The notes below the pieces were generated by a model, which saw only the letters and a program-made list of their open reading frames with translations, ran no database searches and was not told the DNA's origin. A program made the translations under genes and the position numbers. A stretch of 64,000 nucleotides of DNA. Source: Ophiocordyceps camponoti-saundersi (nom. inval.) (Eukaryota; Ascomycota; Sordariomycetes; Hypocreales; Ophiocordycipitaceae). The stretch is from NCBI GenBank assembly GCA_003339415.1, contig PDHQ01000032.1:62001-126000 (forward strand). Direction: 5' to 3'. Positions 1 through 11,052 of the stretch are shown one piece after another. Each line of letters opens with the position of its first letter. Position 1 is the first letter of the stretch.

Positions 1-450
1 CAGTTTTGTCACGCCATCTTAGAGGGCGCGGACGAAGATGATGAGGCCAAAAGGGACAGAAGACTTGCCCAAGGTAAGTCGAGCAACAATAAACTCGACT
101 CGACCGTCGCGATGAGCTGACGGCCGAGTTTAGTCGGTCAATATGCGAGCCAGGACGGCTGCTGCTTCCTGCTTGGCGCAATGGAAAAGGCCTTTAGGTC
201 TCGCTATCGAATAATAGGGTCAGAAGGGAGCGGCCACGACGCCGAACAAGGTCATTGGGAGCTCCAGAAGCACGTCGAAAGGCCGTTGGAATCCCAAGAG
301 GACGGTGAGAGGCGGCGCCAAGCTCATCGGGATGTTGAGACCAAGTTGAGGTTGAGCAGAGAGAAGCGGCAGAATTTTCTCTGGGCACTCATCGATGCCT
401 TGGAAGGGACGCATCGATCGTTGTTGAGAAGTTACCCAGCTCGGTCGTGA
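1..450 (+). CDS. 3' end of an unidentified protein-coding gene (partial)
   Basis: The frame is open from base 1. It runs to a consensus donor (GTAAGT at 74-79), a 60-nt intron with acceptor TAG at 131-133, and then in frame to a TGA at 448-450. Proposed exons are 1..73 and 134..450. The first exon encodes an acidic stretch (GADEDDEAKRDRR). The second encodes a Cys-Cys segment followed by a charged, Glu/Arg/Lys-rich tail of about 100 residues ending SYPARS. I do not recognise a family. The intron phase matches on both sides and no ATG is needed, because the gene starts left of the window. An alternative is that only a short reading frame starting at the ATG at 181 exists, but the clean splice junction favours a real 3' terminal exon. 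Confidence is limited by the low-complexity tail. Confidence 0.4.
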
Positions 451-935
451 TTTCTCAGAGATGACCTTGGTGATATCAAGTATTGCTATTCAGCCAACCC
501 CGTCTCTCTATGTGCCCCCTCCTCCGTCATCAAAGCCAGCCCCTCCCCCCTCCCCCTTCCGTCCCTCCTCCTCCGCCCGCAGAGCTGGTACGAAAGAAAA
601 GCTAAAAGCTCGGGCCGTAGCTTGAACCTGTCAAACGGTGTAAGCATCAACTACAGAAAAGGTACACGGTACGTGCCTTAGTACCCACAGGTAGAGAAGC
701 TCTCCAGAGCTACCCAAACTTGGACTAGCGTCTGTGGCTGGAATTACAGCATGCCTACCAATACGGTGGCAGTATCACAGTTACCAGCAGCTCTCCACTA
801 AGCCTCTCTTCCCTCTGCTGCTCTGCACTATGCGCTCTGCCCATCTCCACCTGTACAGCCAGCCTGTAGCCTGTAGCCCGTAGCCCTGTAGCCTGTAGCT
901 TGTAGGGGGGACTACTAGGGACAAGGGAGCAGGGA

Positions 936-968
<33 letters not shown>

Positions 969-1388
969 CACCAGCCCCGCCTGCGCGCGCGCGTCTTTGA
1001 GGGAAAACAATCCTATTTTGTCTCTCTCTCTCTCTCTCTTTCTCTCACTCTCCCACTCTCTCTCTTTCTCTCACTCTCACTCTCTCTCTCTCTGTTTTCC
1101 CCTTGGTGGCCTCAATCGGGTCCCTCTTCTTTCTTTTCTTCTCTCCTGACTCTCTAACGTGAGAGAGGGAAGGAGGGAGAACAAGAAGAAGAAGAAGAAT
1201 CACACAAGTCTTTCATCCCCTTGTATCTTTGAAGCTCTCCCATCTTCTTCTTCTTCATCGTTGTTTCCTCAACCGGGAAAACAAGGGAAGAGAAAAAAAA
1301 AATACACAAACAGAAAGAGAGACAGACTTCTTCATCATCCTTTTCGACGCGTGTGTTTTTCTTCTTCTTCCTCCTCTTCTTCGCCGCC
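451..1388. promoter_or_regulatory. Intergenic region and pyrimidine-rich promoter/leader of the HMG-box gene
   Basis: No convincing coding frame is seen. The stretch holds a short degenerate tandem repeat of a TGTAGCC-like unit at about 858-905, a GA tract at about 940-966, and nearly continuous CT tracts at about 1020-1092. From about 1200 to the start codon at 1389 the plus strand is CT-rich with TTCTTC runs. That pattern is typical of fungal 5' leader regions just upstream of start codons. Role inferred from position and composition only. Confidence 0.5.
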
Positions 1389-2443
1389 ATGTTCGTCGCC
1401 TCTCTTCGTCGCGTCGTCGCCCGTCGAGCGCTGCCTTCGGGCCTCAATTCCCTCGCCGCTCGTCGTCTCGTCCTCGCTCGAGCCTTCTCCGGTTCTTCAT
1501 TGCTGCGCGACCCCACCACAGCCACCGCCACGATCAAGAAGCAGCCCGCTACCAAAAAGGTCTCGATTACCACAAAGACCACCACCACCAAGACCAAGAC
1601 CAAGGCTAAACCGGCTGCCAAGAAGAAGAAGGCTCCCGCAAAGGCCAAGAAGGCGGCTGCTGCCCCCAAGAAGAAGAAGAAGAAGAAGGCTGTCATCGTC
1701 AAGAAGAAGAAGAAGAGGCCCCAGCCCCCCCTGACCGAAGAGCAAAAGGAAAAGATCAAGTTGCGCTACCTCAAGATGGTGTCTTTGTGGAGAGGACCGA
1801 CTACGCGTCCGCCCTGGCCGTGGACCGTTTACGTTGCCGAAAACATGCAGAAAGGAACTAGCGAGTCCAACAAGGACAAGCTTAATAAACTCTACGCTCG
1901 CTACGCCAAGCTTTCCCCGGCAGAGAAACAGGTGATTTTTTCTACTGACCTTGCCACCTGTCCGCCGCGCTGACCCCCCCTTTCCCTCAGACGCTCGAGG
2001 CCAGAGCTGCGGCCAACCGCGAATGGAACGAGCGCGAGAGGGTGAGATGGGTCAAGTCGTACCCGGTCGAGGTCGTCTATCTGGCCAATCTCGCTCGTCG
2101 TCGCCTCGTGCGCATCACCAAGAGAAACCGCACCTACATCCACGATGATCGTCAGCCCAAGCGCCCCGCCGGAGCCTTTCCGCTCTTCGTCCGTGACCGT
2201 CACTCGTCCATCAAGACTTCAAGCTCGACAGAGACCTTGGTAGAACTTCAACATCAGTGGAAATCCATGAGTGATGCGGAGAAGAAGCCCTGGAAGGACG
2301 AGGCCGATGCCCAAAGAGTCAGATGCAAGGGCCAGTTCGACAACTTTACCGCAAAGGCCAGGAAGTACTGGCTAGACAACAAGCCCAAGCGTGTCCCTAC
2401 TGTCCCCAAAATAAGGACGTCGGCCGCCAAGCCGTCTGCATGA
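1389..2443 (+). CDS. Mitochondrial HMG-box DNA-binding protein
   Basis: Exons 1389..1931 and 1991..2443 join in phase 0 across a 59-nt intron, giving about 331 residues. The first 40 residues are Arg/Ala/Leu/Ser-rich without acidic residues (starting MFVASLRRVVARR), a strong mitochondrial presequence. A Lys-rich linker of AKKKK-type repeats follows at about residues 50-110. After it come two HMG-box-like segments, the second the clearer (KRPAGAFPLFVRDRH near 255, then a W...E..K.PW pattern). Known: fungal mitochondrial HMG-box proteins related to yeast Abf2 package mtDNA and often carry two boxes. Inferred: this is a nucleoid protein. I chose the ATG at 1389 because it directly begins the presequence; an upstream in-frame start would put a run of Phe residues first. 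Reading frames on the other strand and in other frames here are shadows of the Lys-rich repeat. Confidence 0.82.
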
Positions 2444-3543
2444 TTTCTCGAGCCCGGTCTGGCTTACTTCGGGCGCGGCTTTGCACAATCAACGCCACCA
2501 TCACCACCAGCATTCCTTTCGCTCGAGTACCATGTTTCCTCTGTGTGTTGATCGGCAAAAAGGTCTCGTCACTCTCGCCGAGTCAGGGCCACCTTGTACG
2601 ATGCCCGCTGTCAATACGGTCTGTAACTTACCTGAGGCATCCTGCTCTCCCCGGCCACTTGTTTGTGGCTTGCTGTGTCGATTTCGAGGGCTATCGAGGC
2701 ATAACTCTTCTCTTTTGTGGACGGGAGAAAGGGGATAAAGGGGGAGGGGGAGGGAAGGGCTCATACTTTTTTTGTCCTCCCATTGTTATATGACATTTGC
2801 TCTCCTCCATTTCTCCCTTGACAGTAACCCAGCACGCTCACTGCTCGAGACTGGTGACTGTATAATTTGTAGGTGCCTGGTATGTATGTAGGTATGTGTG
2901 AAGCCATCATCGTCCCAGTATCATCGTTCCCGCAGAGGGAAATCCGAAAGACGGTAAACCCGCAACTCCCACGCTGCCATCCCGTCCCGGAAATCATGGC
3001 CACGTCGTATCGTATATCTATCTGCCTTTGCCCAAAACCCATAACCATACTCATCATCGCATGTATGCATCCTTTACCCTTTTCCCAAGCTCGAAGAGAA
3101 GACAAGGAATATCAGAGAAGAAAAAGAAACAAGGAAAAGGAAAACAAGGCTCAAAAGCAGCTCAAACCCCAACCCAGCCGTTGCAATGCCTCCTTGAACC
3201 CAATCCTTGTATGCATGTATACGGATACACCCGCTATCCTAGGAGCAGGGACGCAACACCCAAATAGGCAATGAAGTTTGAGATAGAAGTCACATGGAAG
3301 GAAAAGAATGGAACTCCCGCGTAAAAGTGAAAGGGAATCGAGGAAGAATAGGGTCGTTTCAAGAGGATGAGAGACGGATGAGATCGTGAGGAGAGGTGAA
3401 AGAAGACGTGAAAAAAGGGGGGAAGATAAAACGAGGAAGAAACAGGGTAATATCAAGAGGAAGAGAGACGGATGAGATGGTGAGGAGAGGTGAGAGAAAA
3501 CGTGAAAAGAGGGGGAGATAAAACGAGGAAGAGAGACGAAAAA
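2444..3543. other. Intergenic region, convergent 3' ends
   Basis: Lies between the 3' ends of the HMG-box gene and the minus-strand gene at 3544. No supported gene. It contains pyrimidine and purine stretches, one TACGGATAC motif at 3220-3228, and a purine-rich tandem repeat at its right end (listed separately). Confidence 0.5.
3361..3540. repeat. Imperfect tandem purine-rich repeat
   Basis: Two imperfect copies of a unit of about 90 bp, 3361-3454 and 3455-3540, share blocks such as AGAGACGGATGAGAT and GATAAAACGAGGAAGA. A partial third copy (CGAGGAAGAATAGGGT) lies just before 3361. The tract abuts the stop codon of the minus-strand gene at 3544, so it would lie in that gene's 3' untranslated region. 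Confidence 0.75.
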
Positions 3544-4872
3544 TCACGTCACATGCCTCCCACTAGGAGGCACCTCGATGACAACGACACCCTCAGCATC
3601 GTACCAGCTCGCACCCGAAGCCTTAACGCGCCTCCCGCTAGCAAGATAAAGAAGAAGATAGGTATGCTTCGCGACGCAAGCCCAGCAGTAAAGACGAATA
3701 GAGTCGTGGACGGGGTCGACGGACCGTCGACACCAGACGCCCCATCCAGCGAGGCCGCTGCCCAGGTAATTCGATAGAAAGACCCAGGTCTCGGCGCGCT
3801 CGTCCGCAGGCCAGGCCGTGCAGTCGACGAGCCAGTAGCCGCGCTCGAGGGGATCGACGGCGCGGCTGGGCGGGTTGGGCCGGTACCTTGATGATAGGTC
3901 CTGGGCGAGCTTCAGGAGCTTCTCTGATGCTAGGCTTGACGGGTCGATGGTTGCGCTTCCGACGGGGGGCGAGGGGGGGATGATTTCCAGCTCGGTTGTT
4001 GCTTGGGGGCTTTTGAGGGGGGGGGATGGGGCGTTGCTTGCTTTTGGGGTCGGGTCTGTTTCTGTTTCGATGGATAGCTTCCGCTTTTTGAAAGGGGGGA
4101 GAGGTGGTGGAGGAGGAGGAGGAGGAGGAGGCTCGGATTCGGCTCTATTCTGGAACGAAGATGGAGAGAGGGGACTGCTCGAGATGTGCGTCACGTCAAA
4201 GGGCCAAGGAATCTCATCAGGAGAGTCGTTTTTCCGTTTCTCCCCTCTCGCCTGGACAGCCGCCGGGGCTATCACCAACATGGGCGTGACGGGTATGACC
4301 TGCGGGACATCATCTCCAACAAGCGACAGCACCTCCTCCTCCTCGTCTCTTCCAAGAGCCGGGTCCGGTATAGAAGACGGGACGTGAAAGACGACCTGCT
4401 CGGGAAGAGAAGAAGGGACATGATGATGATGATGATCTGCCAAAGGAGAAGAGCCGATTGAGCGCGTACTGCTGAGGTAATGCTCCAACACTCTCGTCGG
4501 CGAAGCATGACAAAAGTCCTTTCCCGGCAACGGATATGAATCAACAATCTGACTAGGAGGGGAACAAAACGACGACGATAAGCAAGGATCAGCAACGTCA
4601 GCTAACCCCTGATTTTCATCCCCCTTCTTCTTCTTCAACCTCGGCGAAGCCCGATTATCTACCACGCTTCGAAAGCTAAGCGCAGGCGAAGACTCCAACT
4701 CCAGTCCCGAAAACGACGAGGCCTCGCCTTCTCCATCCGCAAGTCGGATCCGACTCTTAGCTTCGAACGATAGATAGGCCCTTCCCAGGTCTCGGTATGC
4801 GACGTCATCTGTCGTCGTGCTCGGCGCCGTGATGTGAACGAGGATTTCGACGTCGGGAGATTTGATCGTCAT
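3544..4872 (-). CDS. Uncharacterised protein with a conserved-looking C-terminal domain
   Basis: A single uninterrupted frame of 442 residues starting at the ATG complementary to 4870-4872. Residues 1-320 are low complexity, rich in Ser/Pro/Glu, with a poly-Pro stretch followed by FKKRKL near residue 250-265 that could be a nuclear localisation signal. The last 120 residues look globular and are rich in Trp and aromatic residues (motifs YWLVDCTAWPADE and GWGVWCRRS). I know no functional assignment for this domain; it looks like a fungal protein of unknown function with a disordered N-terminus and a folded C-terminus. The length and absence of stops in a GC-biased segment, plus the folded tail, support a real gene. 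Plus-strand frames here are shadows. The start of the gene at 5341 lies 468 bp away and is divergently transcribed. Confidence 0.65.
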   Translation of the reverse strand: MTIKSPDVEILVHITAPSTTTDDVAYRDLGRAYLSFEAKSRIRLADGEGEASSFSGLELESSPALSFRSVVDNRASPRLKKKKGDENQGLADVADPCLSSSFCSPPSQIVDSYPLPGKDFCHASPTRVLEHYLSSTRSIGSSPLADHHHHHVPSSLPEQVVFHVPSSIPDPALGRDEEEEVLSLVGDDVPQVIPVTPMLVIAPAAVQARGEKRKNDSPDEIPWPFDVTHISSSPLSPSSFQNRAESEPPPPPPPPPPLPPFKKRKLSIETETDPTPKASNAPSPPLKSPQATTELEIIPPSPPVGSATIDPSSLASEKLLKLAQDLSSRYRPNPPSRAVDPLERGYWLVDCTAWPADERAETWVFLSNYLGSGLAGWGVWCRRSVDPVHDSIRLYCWACVAKHTYLLLYLASGRRVKASGASWYDAEGVVVIEVPPSGRHVT

Positions 4873-5340
4873 GGCTTGCTTCTTGTTGTTGTTCTTCTCC
4901 TTCTCCTTCTCTTTTCATTTGGCATATCACTCGGTGTGTCACTCGGTGAGTCACATCGTGAACGGAGAAAAGGAGAGAAAGATGGCAGGAAGGGAAAAAA
5001 AAAAAATCGCTTTGAGAGAAGCTTTGGTCAGAATCGCGCGCGTTTGAGAGCACAGACGCTGATGATTCATTGCTTGGACGCGTCGTCGGTCGTTGGTCGT
5101 CGTCCAGAAAAGGTGCATCACGTGATAATCCTAAAGTCAGCGTCGGATGTGAAGAAGCCTAGGGTAAGTGGAATCACACCAAAACTTACTCGGGAGATTA
5201 AACGAGGACGAAGCGACATCGGACGAAGCGACATCGGACGACACTCGAAGCAAGACAGAGGTAAAAACAACTCCATCACGGCTTTGGAAAAAAAAACCAG
5301 CAGACGATCAAAAAAGCACACACACTCTCTTTCTAAAACA
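4873..5340. promoter_or_regulatory. Divergent intergenic promoter region
   Basis: The 468-bp spacer separates the divergent starts of the uncharacterised gene (4872, minus) and the ERG26-like gene (5341, plus). It includes a CT tract at 4885-4915, a duplicated CGACATCGGACGAAG-type element near 5213-5240, and an A-rich leader just before 5341. The plus frame stays open upstream of 5341, but that upstream part has no protein-like character and I treat it as leader. Confidence 0.5.
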
Positions 5341-6474
5341 ATGGAACCAATCAAGGCCTCCGACCACCAACAAAAATCCCTCGGTCACGTCGTCGTCATC
5401 GGCGGCAACGGCTTCCTAGGCCACCACATAATCGACCAAGCACTGAGCAGATGGAAGACGCAATCCGTGACGTCGATAGACCTGAAGACGACGCGAAACC
5501 GCAACGCGAGGGCAAAGTATCACGAATGCGACATCACGGATCAAGTCCGTCTGACGAAGCTGATGGAGGAGACGAGACCGGACGTCGTGATCCACACGGC
5601 CAGCCCCGTCGCCAGCGGCGAACAGGGCTCCGCCTCCAGACAGCTCTACCAAAGGGTAAACGTCGAGGGCACGCGAGCCGTCATCGAAGCCTGTAAGGAA
5701 GCCAAGGTGAAAGCACTGGTGTACACGAGCTCGGCAAGCGTCGTCAGCGACAACAAGGCAACAGACCTCTTCAACGTCGATGAATCTCGTCCGAAAGTTC
5801 GCGGCAGGAATCAACACGAGTATTACTCAGAGACAAAGGCCGCGGCAGAGGACATGGTCGTCGCCGCAAACAGGGACCCCATCTTACTCACCACCGCCAT
5901 CCGTCCCGCCGGCATCTTCGGCGAGGGAGACGTCCAGCTTTTGCCCGGCCTCTTACGAGCCTACCGCGACGGAAAGACAAACGTCCAGATAGGAGACAAC
6001 AAAAATATCTTCGACTTCACCTACGTAGGCAACGTAGCCCACGCCCACCTCCTCGCCTCCCACGCCCTCCTCCTATCCTCATCCGCCTCCACCCAACCTC
6101 TCGATCACGAAAAGGTCGACGGCGAAGTCTTCTTCATCACAAACGACTCCCCCTGCTACTTCTGGGACTTTGCCCGTGCCGTCTGGCGCGCCGCCGGCAA
6201 CGATCGTGGCACAGACGCCGTATGGGTCCTACCCAGCGGCCTGGGCGTCTTCATCGGAGTCGTGGCCGAGACGTTCTGTCGTCTTCTCGGCTTGCCGCCC
6301 TTCCTCACCCGTCAGAGAGCCGTCATCTCCACCTTGACGCGTTATTACAATATTTCGAAAGCCAAGTCTGTCCTGCGCTACGAGCCTCTCTGGTCTCTCT
6401 CCGAGGGCATCGCTCGCAGTCTCAACTGGTTCCGGGAGCACGATGCGTCGATGCTGGCAAAGAAAGCCGCCTGA
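5341..6474 (+). CDS. ERG26: Sterol-4-alpha-carboxylate 3-dehydrogenase (decarboxylating), Erg26-like
   Basis: Intronless, 377 residues. It has a short-chain dehydrogenase Rossmann signature GGNGFLGHH at residues 21-29, a following acidic residue after strand 2, and the catalytic YSETK (Tyr162, Lys166) of the extended SDR / 3-beta-HSD family. A hydrophobic C-terminal segment near residues 295-320 could anchor it in the ER membrane, as in known Erg26 proteins. Known: Erg26 removes the C4 carboxyl group during C4 demethylation in ergosterol synthesis, with Erg25 and Erg27. The ATG at 5341 is preferred because it lies 20 residues before the Rossmann glycines, the usual spacing; the open frame extends upstream but is not conserved-looking. 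Fungi carry several 3-beta-HSD paralogues, so a paralogue with another steroid-like substrate cannot be excluded. Confidence 0.82.
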   Translation: MEPIKASDHQQKSLGHVVVIGGNGFLGHHIIDQALSRWKTQSVTSIDLKTTRNRNARAKYHECDITDQVRLTKLMEETRPDVVIHTASPVASGEQGSASRQLYQRVNVEGTRAVIEACKEAKVKALVYTSSASVVSDNKATDLFNVDESRPKVRGRNQHEYYSETKAAAEDMVVAANRDPILLTTAIRPAGIFGEGDVQLLPGLLRAYRDGKTNVQIGDNKNIFDFTYVGNVAHAHLLASHALLLSSSASTQPLDHEKVDGEVFFITNDSPCYFWDFARAVWRAAGNDRGTDAVWVLPSGLGVFIGVVAETFCRLLGLPPFLTRQRAVISTLTRYYNISKAKSVLRYEPLWSLSEGIARSLNWFREHDASMLAKKAA

Positions 6475-7413
6475 CTTGCTTGTCTGTATGTCCTTGCACC
6501 AACATCTTCGAATATGATGGGCAATTCTCATTGTCCCCTTCCCCCTTATTTCTCTCCCAGTTACTCAAGTCTTTGGCCTCGAATAGCTCAGAGAATCTTA
6601 ATTATTCAGCCTCGTAACCTCCTAGTCTGACATCATCTCTGTGTGTCTCTCTCTGTGTGTCTCTCTCGCTCTCAGCTCACTCACTTTCTCACCTCGTCAT
6701 CTCCTCATATCAAACACATCCACTAAACTCACACATCCACGCCCCTGACGGCTCCAGGCACGCACGCAGAGGGCCATCCATCAGGAAAGAAGGTAAAAGC
6801 GACCAAGATCCCCCCTGTTCCACCCCCGGTGGAAGAAGAGCTGACCTTCCGTCACTTCTGTAAGCACAACGGCAGCGCAGGCGAAAGTCAAGGGCCTGGG
6901 CCCAAATCCATCCAACGGAAAAAGTATGACGAAGAACCAATGTAAGAAGAAGAAAATAAACAAGGGAAAGGAAGAGGGAGAGGGAAAGCCTCCTTTCAGC
7001 CCGTTCTTGCTGCAGGAATTCGCAAAACGGCAGAAAAAAAATGGCCCGTCGACAGGCCCTCATCTCCTTCAACTGCCCCCATCGATCTGCTCAGCGCAGC
7101 CTCTCCACGTATCAGGGGCAATGGAATAATAGACGTGACGACACGAGGTATCCCGCCTCCCGCCTCGAATCCGGAAGTGCCTCTCGTATGTATGTCGCCA
7201 AGGCTGTAAAATAAAAAGAAAGGGGGGAGGTCGATGGGAATCAAGGGAGAAAAGAAGAAAAGTAAAAAACGCCGAGGATCATGCAAGTGAGCTGCACCAA
7301 AATCATGTCACCGGGAAGAAAGGACAAAGAAGAAGAAGAAGAAGAGTAAAAAGGGGTAAAGGGGGTGGGGAGGAAGAGAGGTAAACGGTCCGGCGTCCTG
7401 GCCGGATTCCCGG
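6475..7413. other. Intergenic region, convergent 3' ends
   Basis: Between the stop of the ERG26-like gene and the stop of the minus-strand LIM-RhoGAP gene. It contains CT-rich stretches at 6640-6680 and purine-rich stretches at 7210-7370. No gene, tRNA or conserved repeat recognised. Confidence 0.5.
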
Positions 7414-10400
7414 TCATGAGTTGCCGCCGACTCCGACCCCGCCACCGCGGCGTCCCCAAGCCGAGTTCCGCCACTCTCCGCGCTGGCTGTGATCCGAGCT
7501 GTCCAGATGGCTGTCCGATCGGTTAAGGCGGTCACCATCGTAGAGAGAAGGCTGGTCGACGGGGCCGTGCTGCCACTTGTTCGGCGGCGTTTCCTGCCCA
7601 GAGTAGACGGCATGCGACGTCGCAGGATCCATCACCGGCCGTACCGTCACCGTCTTCTCGCCCTGCAATACGGCCGGGTCCGTCTCGACCCTCCGCGGCG
7701 GTGACCGCGTCGAGCTGTCTTGCCGGCTGTACACCTCTCCCACGTCGACCGGCGGGGCCTGCCCCCGACGATCCTGGAACCGGCGGAGTATCTCCTTGGT
7801 CGTTATCTCGCCGCTGTTGCTGAAAAGATATGGATCATTCAGTAGATTGAGGAGCTCGTCCGGAACCTTTTCGTGCGTCATCGTCAGTCAGCCGCCGGCT
7901 CACGGGACTCGCCGCCCAAAGACCAGACATACCTGGCACATCTCCTCAATGTTCTTGATGAGAATCTCCACCGTATCGATGACGAATATCGCCTCGCTGT
8001 CCAGGGCGAGCGCCTTGTTGGGGTTGGTAAGGATGTTCGGGGCGATGACCGTCGCCAGGTTCCGTATGTCCATCTTGGACCCGACCTCGTCGTCCAGCTG
8101 ATGGAACGAGCCGGCCCACTTCAGAAAGGTAAACAGAATCTCCAGACAGTCCCGATGGCTCTTGGGTAACAGGCAGCACGTCATATGCAGGCACTGCTTC
8201 CGCCTCTCGGCGTCGGGAATCTTGGCCGCGCTGATCCAGAGCCGGTACAGCTTGTGCGTCATCAGGGGGTCCGGCAGGTCGCGGAGGTACCGCTTCAAGA
8301 GCGCCGCCAGCTGGACCACGGGCTGCTCTGTAAAGTTGACCACGTCGCAGCCCTCGGCGTTGATCCTGTCGACGAGTTCCTGCTGCTTCTTTATGTTGCC
8401 GTTCTTGCGGAAGATGCCCTCGACGGACAGGTCCATCTTGCGCATCGACGAGATGATATCGTCTATGATGGCCGGGATCCGAAGCGTGCCCGGACCAACG
8501 CCATCCGTCGACTCGGCCCCGTCGCGGTCGATGATGATTTCCAGCGGCACGCCGAAGACGCCCTTTTTCTTGACGTTCTTGCTCTTGTCGTTCTTGAACG
8601 CCTTGCCCAAGTTCTTCCAAAACGTCGCTTGCTTCCTCGGCTCGATGAAGCTGAGAAGCTCGTCCAGCGTAAACCCTTGCTCGACCATGGGTTGGATCGT
8701 CAGCACGGCCAGGTGCCGCACGTTGAAGTACTCGAGGCCAGAGAGCTCTGGGAAGAACTTGCGCACCACCCGCACCGACAGGGGATCGCCCCCCCGGACG
8801 TCGGGGTCTCTGCTGGCTGACTGCGTCCGCTGGTGGGCGAGGATCCGACCTGGATCGGTGGCGGGCGACCGGGCGAGGTCCAGGCGCGGGTTGCGGTCTC
8901 GCTGCTGCTGCTGCTCACGCGACTGCTCCACGGCAACGATTCGAGGGATGTCGTCGAGGGTGATGGCGTCGTTTTGGCCGAACATGATATCCGTCGACCC
9001 CTGCGTCTCCGGCTGAGCATCCTGCCCGTCGTCCGAGCCGGGACGCGGGCCTCGGCCGTCGCTGTCCATGACTCGAGACGTCCGGGCTTGCCTGACGCTC
9101 GACGACAGGTGCCGGTCGAGCCGGGTGCTCCGCAGCCTCCTGACTTCGTTGAGTGTGTTCTCGTATGTCGATTCACGGTGGTGCTCCTTTCCCGCGCCGG
9201 TGTACGACTTGGACCTCGCGTCCGAATTGAGAAAGGGAGGCGCATCCCTGCTCCTCTCACCTCCCCGATGGCTGCCGCCGGGCTCCTCAGAGGGGTTGTA
9301 GGGCAGAGCGCCGTTGCTCCGCAGGATGTCGAGCAGCCGGGCCAAGGCCACCTTGAGCAAAAAGACATACTGCTGCAGCTTGGTGACGTGCTCAAAGGGC
9401 GGGCAGCCGTCGGCGTTGACGGCGCAATTCCTACAATAAACCTTGCGCTCCGACGTCTTGCAGCGAGCCTCTCCCAGGGAGCGCCCCAGCTCCCGGCCGC
9501 ATCGCGTGCAATTGAGGCAGGGCAGATGCCAGCGCGTATCGCCGGACCTGGCGCACTCGTCCTCGACGGACCTACTGCAGAGGACGCAGTGATCCGAGTC
9601 CCTTGCCGACAGGCGCGCGCCGCCCATTGTCTTCTGGAGCAGATTCTCGTCCGTCTTGTAGGTCTCGAAGTCGGCGAGGTCGGCCAGCAGCTGGTTGAGG
9701 CCGTCGCTATTGCCCGCGTCCCGTTCGAGCCGGAGCGACCCCTGAAGGCAGATGCGGATGAGGAGCTTCAGGTAGTGAGCCAGACCCGTGACGAGGGATA
9801 GGAGCTCCTGGGTCACGCCCAACTTGCGAACGGTGGTGTCCTGGGTCTTGGAGAGAAGCGAGAAGAAGGCCACTATCTTCTTGCAGAGGAGCTTCGCCTC
9901 TCGCCCGTAGGACATTCCTTGATGCATGTCAGCAACCGGTACCGGAGAATTGCATCAGGGCCAACTTACCCTTGCTGTTGCGACTGAGTGTCATGGTGTC
10001 CAGCCTGTCTGCAGACTGGAAGAGGACCTCGACGTGCCAGATGAAGCGCTTAGCTACCAGGACGCCGTCGACGTACGCCCCATTGCTGACGTGCAGCAGC
10101 ATGTCGGAGATACAGGCCGCCGACGACTCCTCAAAGGTGGAGAGGACGCTCCATATCCGGTAGACCTTGTCTTCCATGCGTTCTTCCTCGCGGCGAATCA
10201 GCTGTCTGCTGGCCGGGTCGTGAGGCTCGGCCGCGACCGGGTTTGGCTCCGACGACTGGGCCAGCCGGACGTTCCAGAACTTGTGGATCATGTAGCATTC
10301 GGGATGCCAGTGTTGGTTCTGACCGTTGCGGTAAATCTCGACGAACTGCTTCAATATCGCCGTCTGACAGCCGTTGCAGCGTTGGGCATACTGAGTCGAG

Positions 10401-11052
10401 TAGTGGAAATGGCAATAGACGTTGCCGTCGTGCTCGTAATAGCTATCCTGAGCGCCGAAGACGGTGGAGCAGAGCGAGCAGGTGAAGTGGTCGACGTGGT
10501 ACTTGCGGTCCAGGGCGGTAATGTAGGAACCGCGGAGCGCACCACCGCACTGGTGGCAGAGCAGGCCGAGGCGTCGAAAGTAGTCGGTCTCGCACAAGGG
10601 ATACTGTCCCTTGCCGTTGTCCTCGTCGGCGGGGAAGAACTTGGAGGCAACGATCTGGCCGCAGTCCTGCGACAAAGGCGCGTTAGCAGGCGCAGGCAGA
10701 GGGGATAGAGGGGGCGAGGTCATACTCGGCACTTGAAGCAGTCGAGGTGAAAGGTGCCTTCCAGTGCGCGGACGAACTGGCCGGTCAAGGGCTCGCCACA
10801 TTTGGTGCAGATGCGCGACTGGCCGCTCGCATTTCGTCCGTTCCTCGGGCGCGATCGGTTCCGCTCGTCGCTCTGCCGGGGCGGCGTGTCGTCGGTGCGA
10901 GCCAGCAGAGCGCCCGAGGCTGGAGGTCTGAGGCTATCAGGGGTCTTGGTGCCGCCATTGGGCCGACCCCAGTCGCTCGTGTCGAAATCCATGACGCGAT
11001 CGTCGGCGCGCAGACGCTCGACGAAAGAGGCGTCGTCGCGATCCGGCGCCAT
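7414..11052 (-). CDS. LRG1: LIM-domain Rho GTPase-activating protein (Lrg1 type)
   Basis: Proposed exons on the minus strand: 11052..10726, 10666..9970, 9917..7933 and 7866..7414. All phases match and give about 1153 residues. LIM domain 1 begins near residue 82 (CTKCGEPLTGQF) and is interrupted by intron 1. LIM 2 is near 145-200 (CHQCGGALRGSY). LIM 3 is near 452-515 (CVLCSRSVEDEC). The RhoGAP domain lies at roughly 795-1000, with the arginine-finger motif EGIFRKNGN. Known: yeast Lrg1 has this LIM-LIM-LIM-RhoGAP order, acts on Rho1 and limits cell-wall glucan synthesis and polarised growth. Inferred: the same role here. The start at 11052 is the first ATG giving a compact protein; an upstream in-frame segment runs into poly-Pro coded by the poly-G tract and is probably leader. 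The last intron is placed so that EMCQ joins VPDELLN. Plus-strand frames of up to 322 codons across this gene are antisense shadows. Confidence 0.88.

Noticed and set aside
1154..1759. A 201-codon minus-strand frame with Phe/Ala runs
   Set aside because: Reverse complement of the AAGAAG repeats of the HMG-box protein.
4834..5340. An N-terminal extension of the ERG26-like protein
   Set aside because: The frame is open upstream, but the residues are low complexity and the Rossmann motif spacing fits a start at 5341.
8162..9801. Plus-strand frames of 211-322 codons antisense to LRG1
   Set aside because: They mirror the GC-biased coding exon of LRG1, which carries LIM and RhoGAP motifs on the minus strand.
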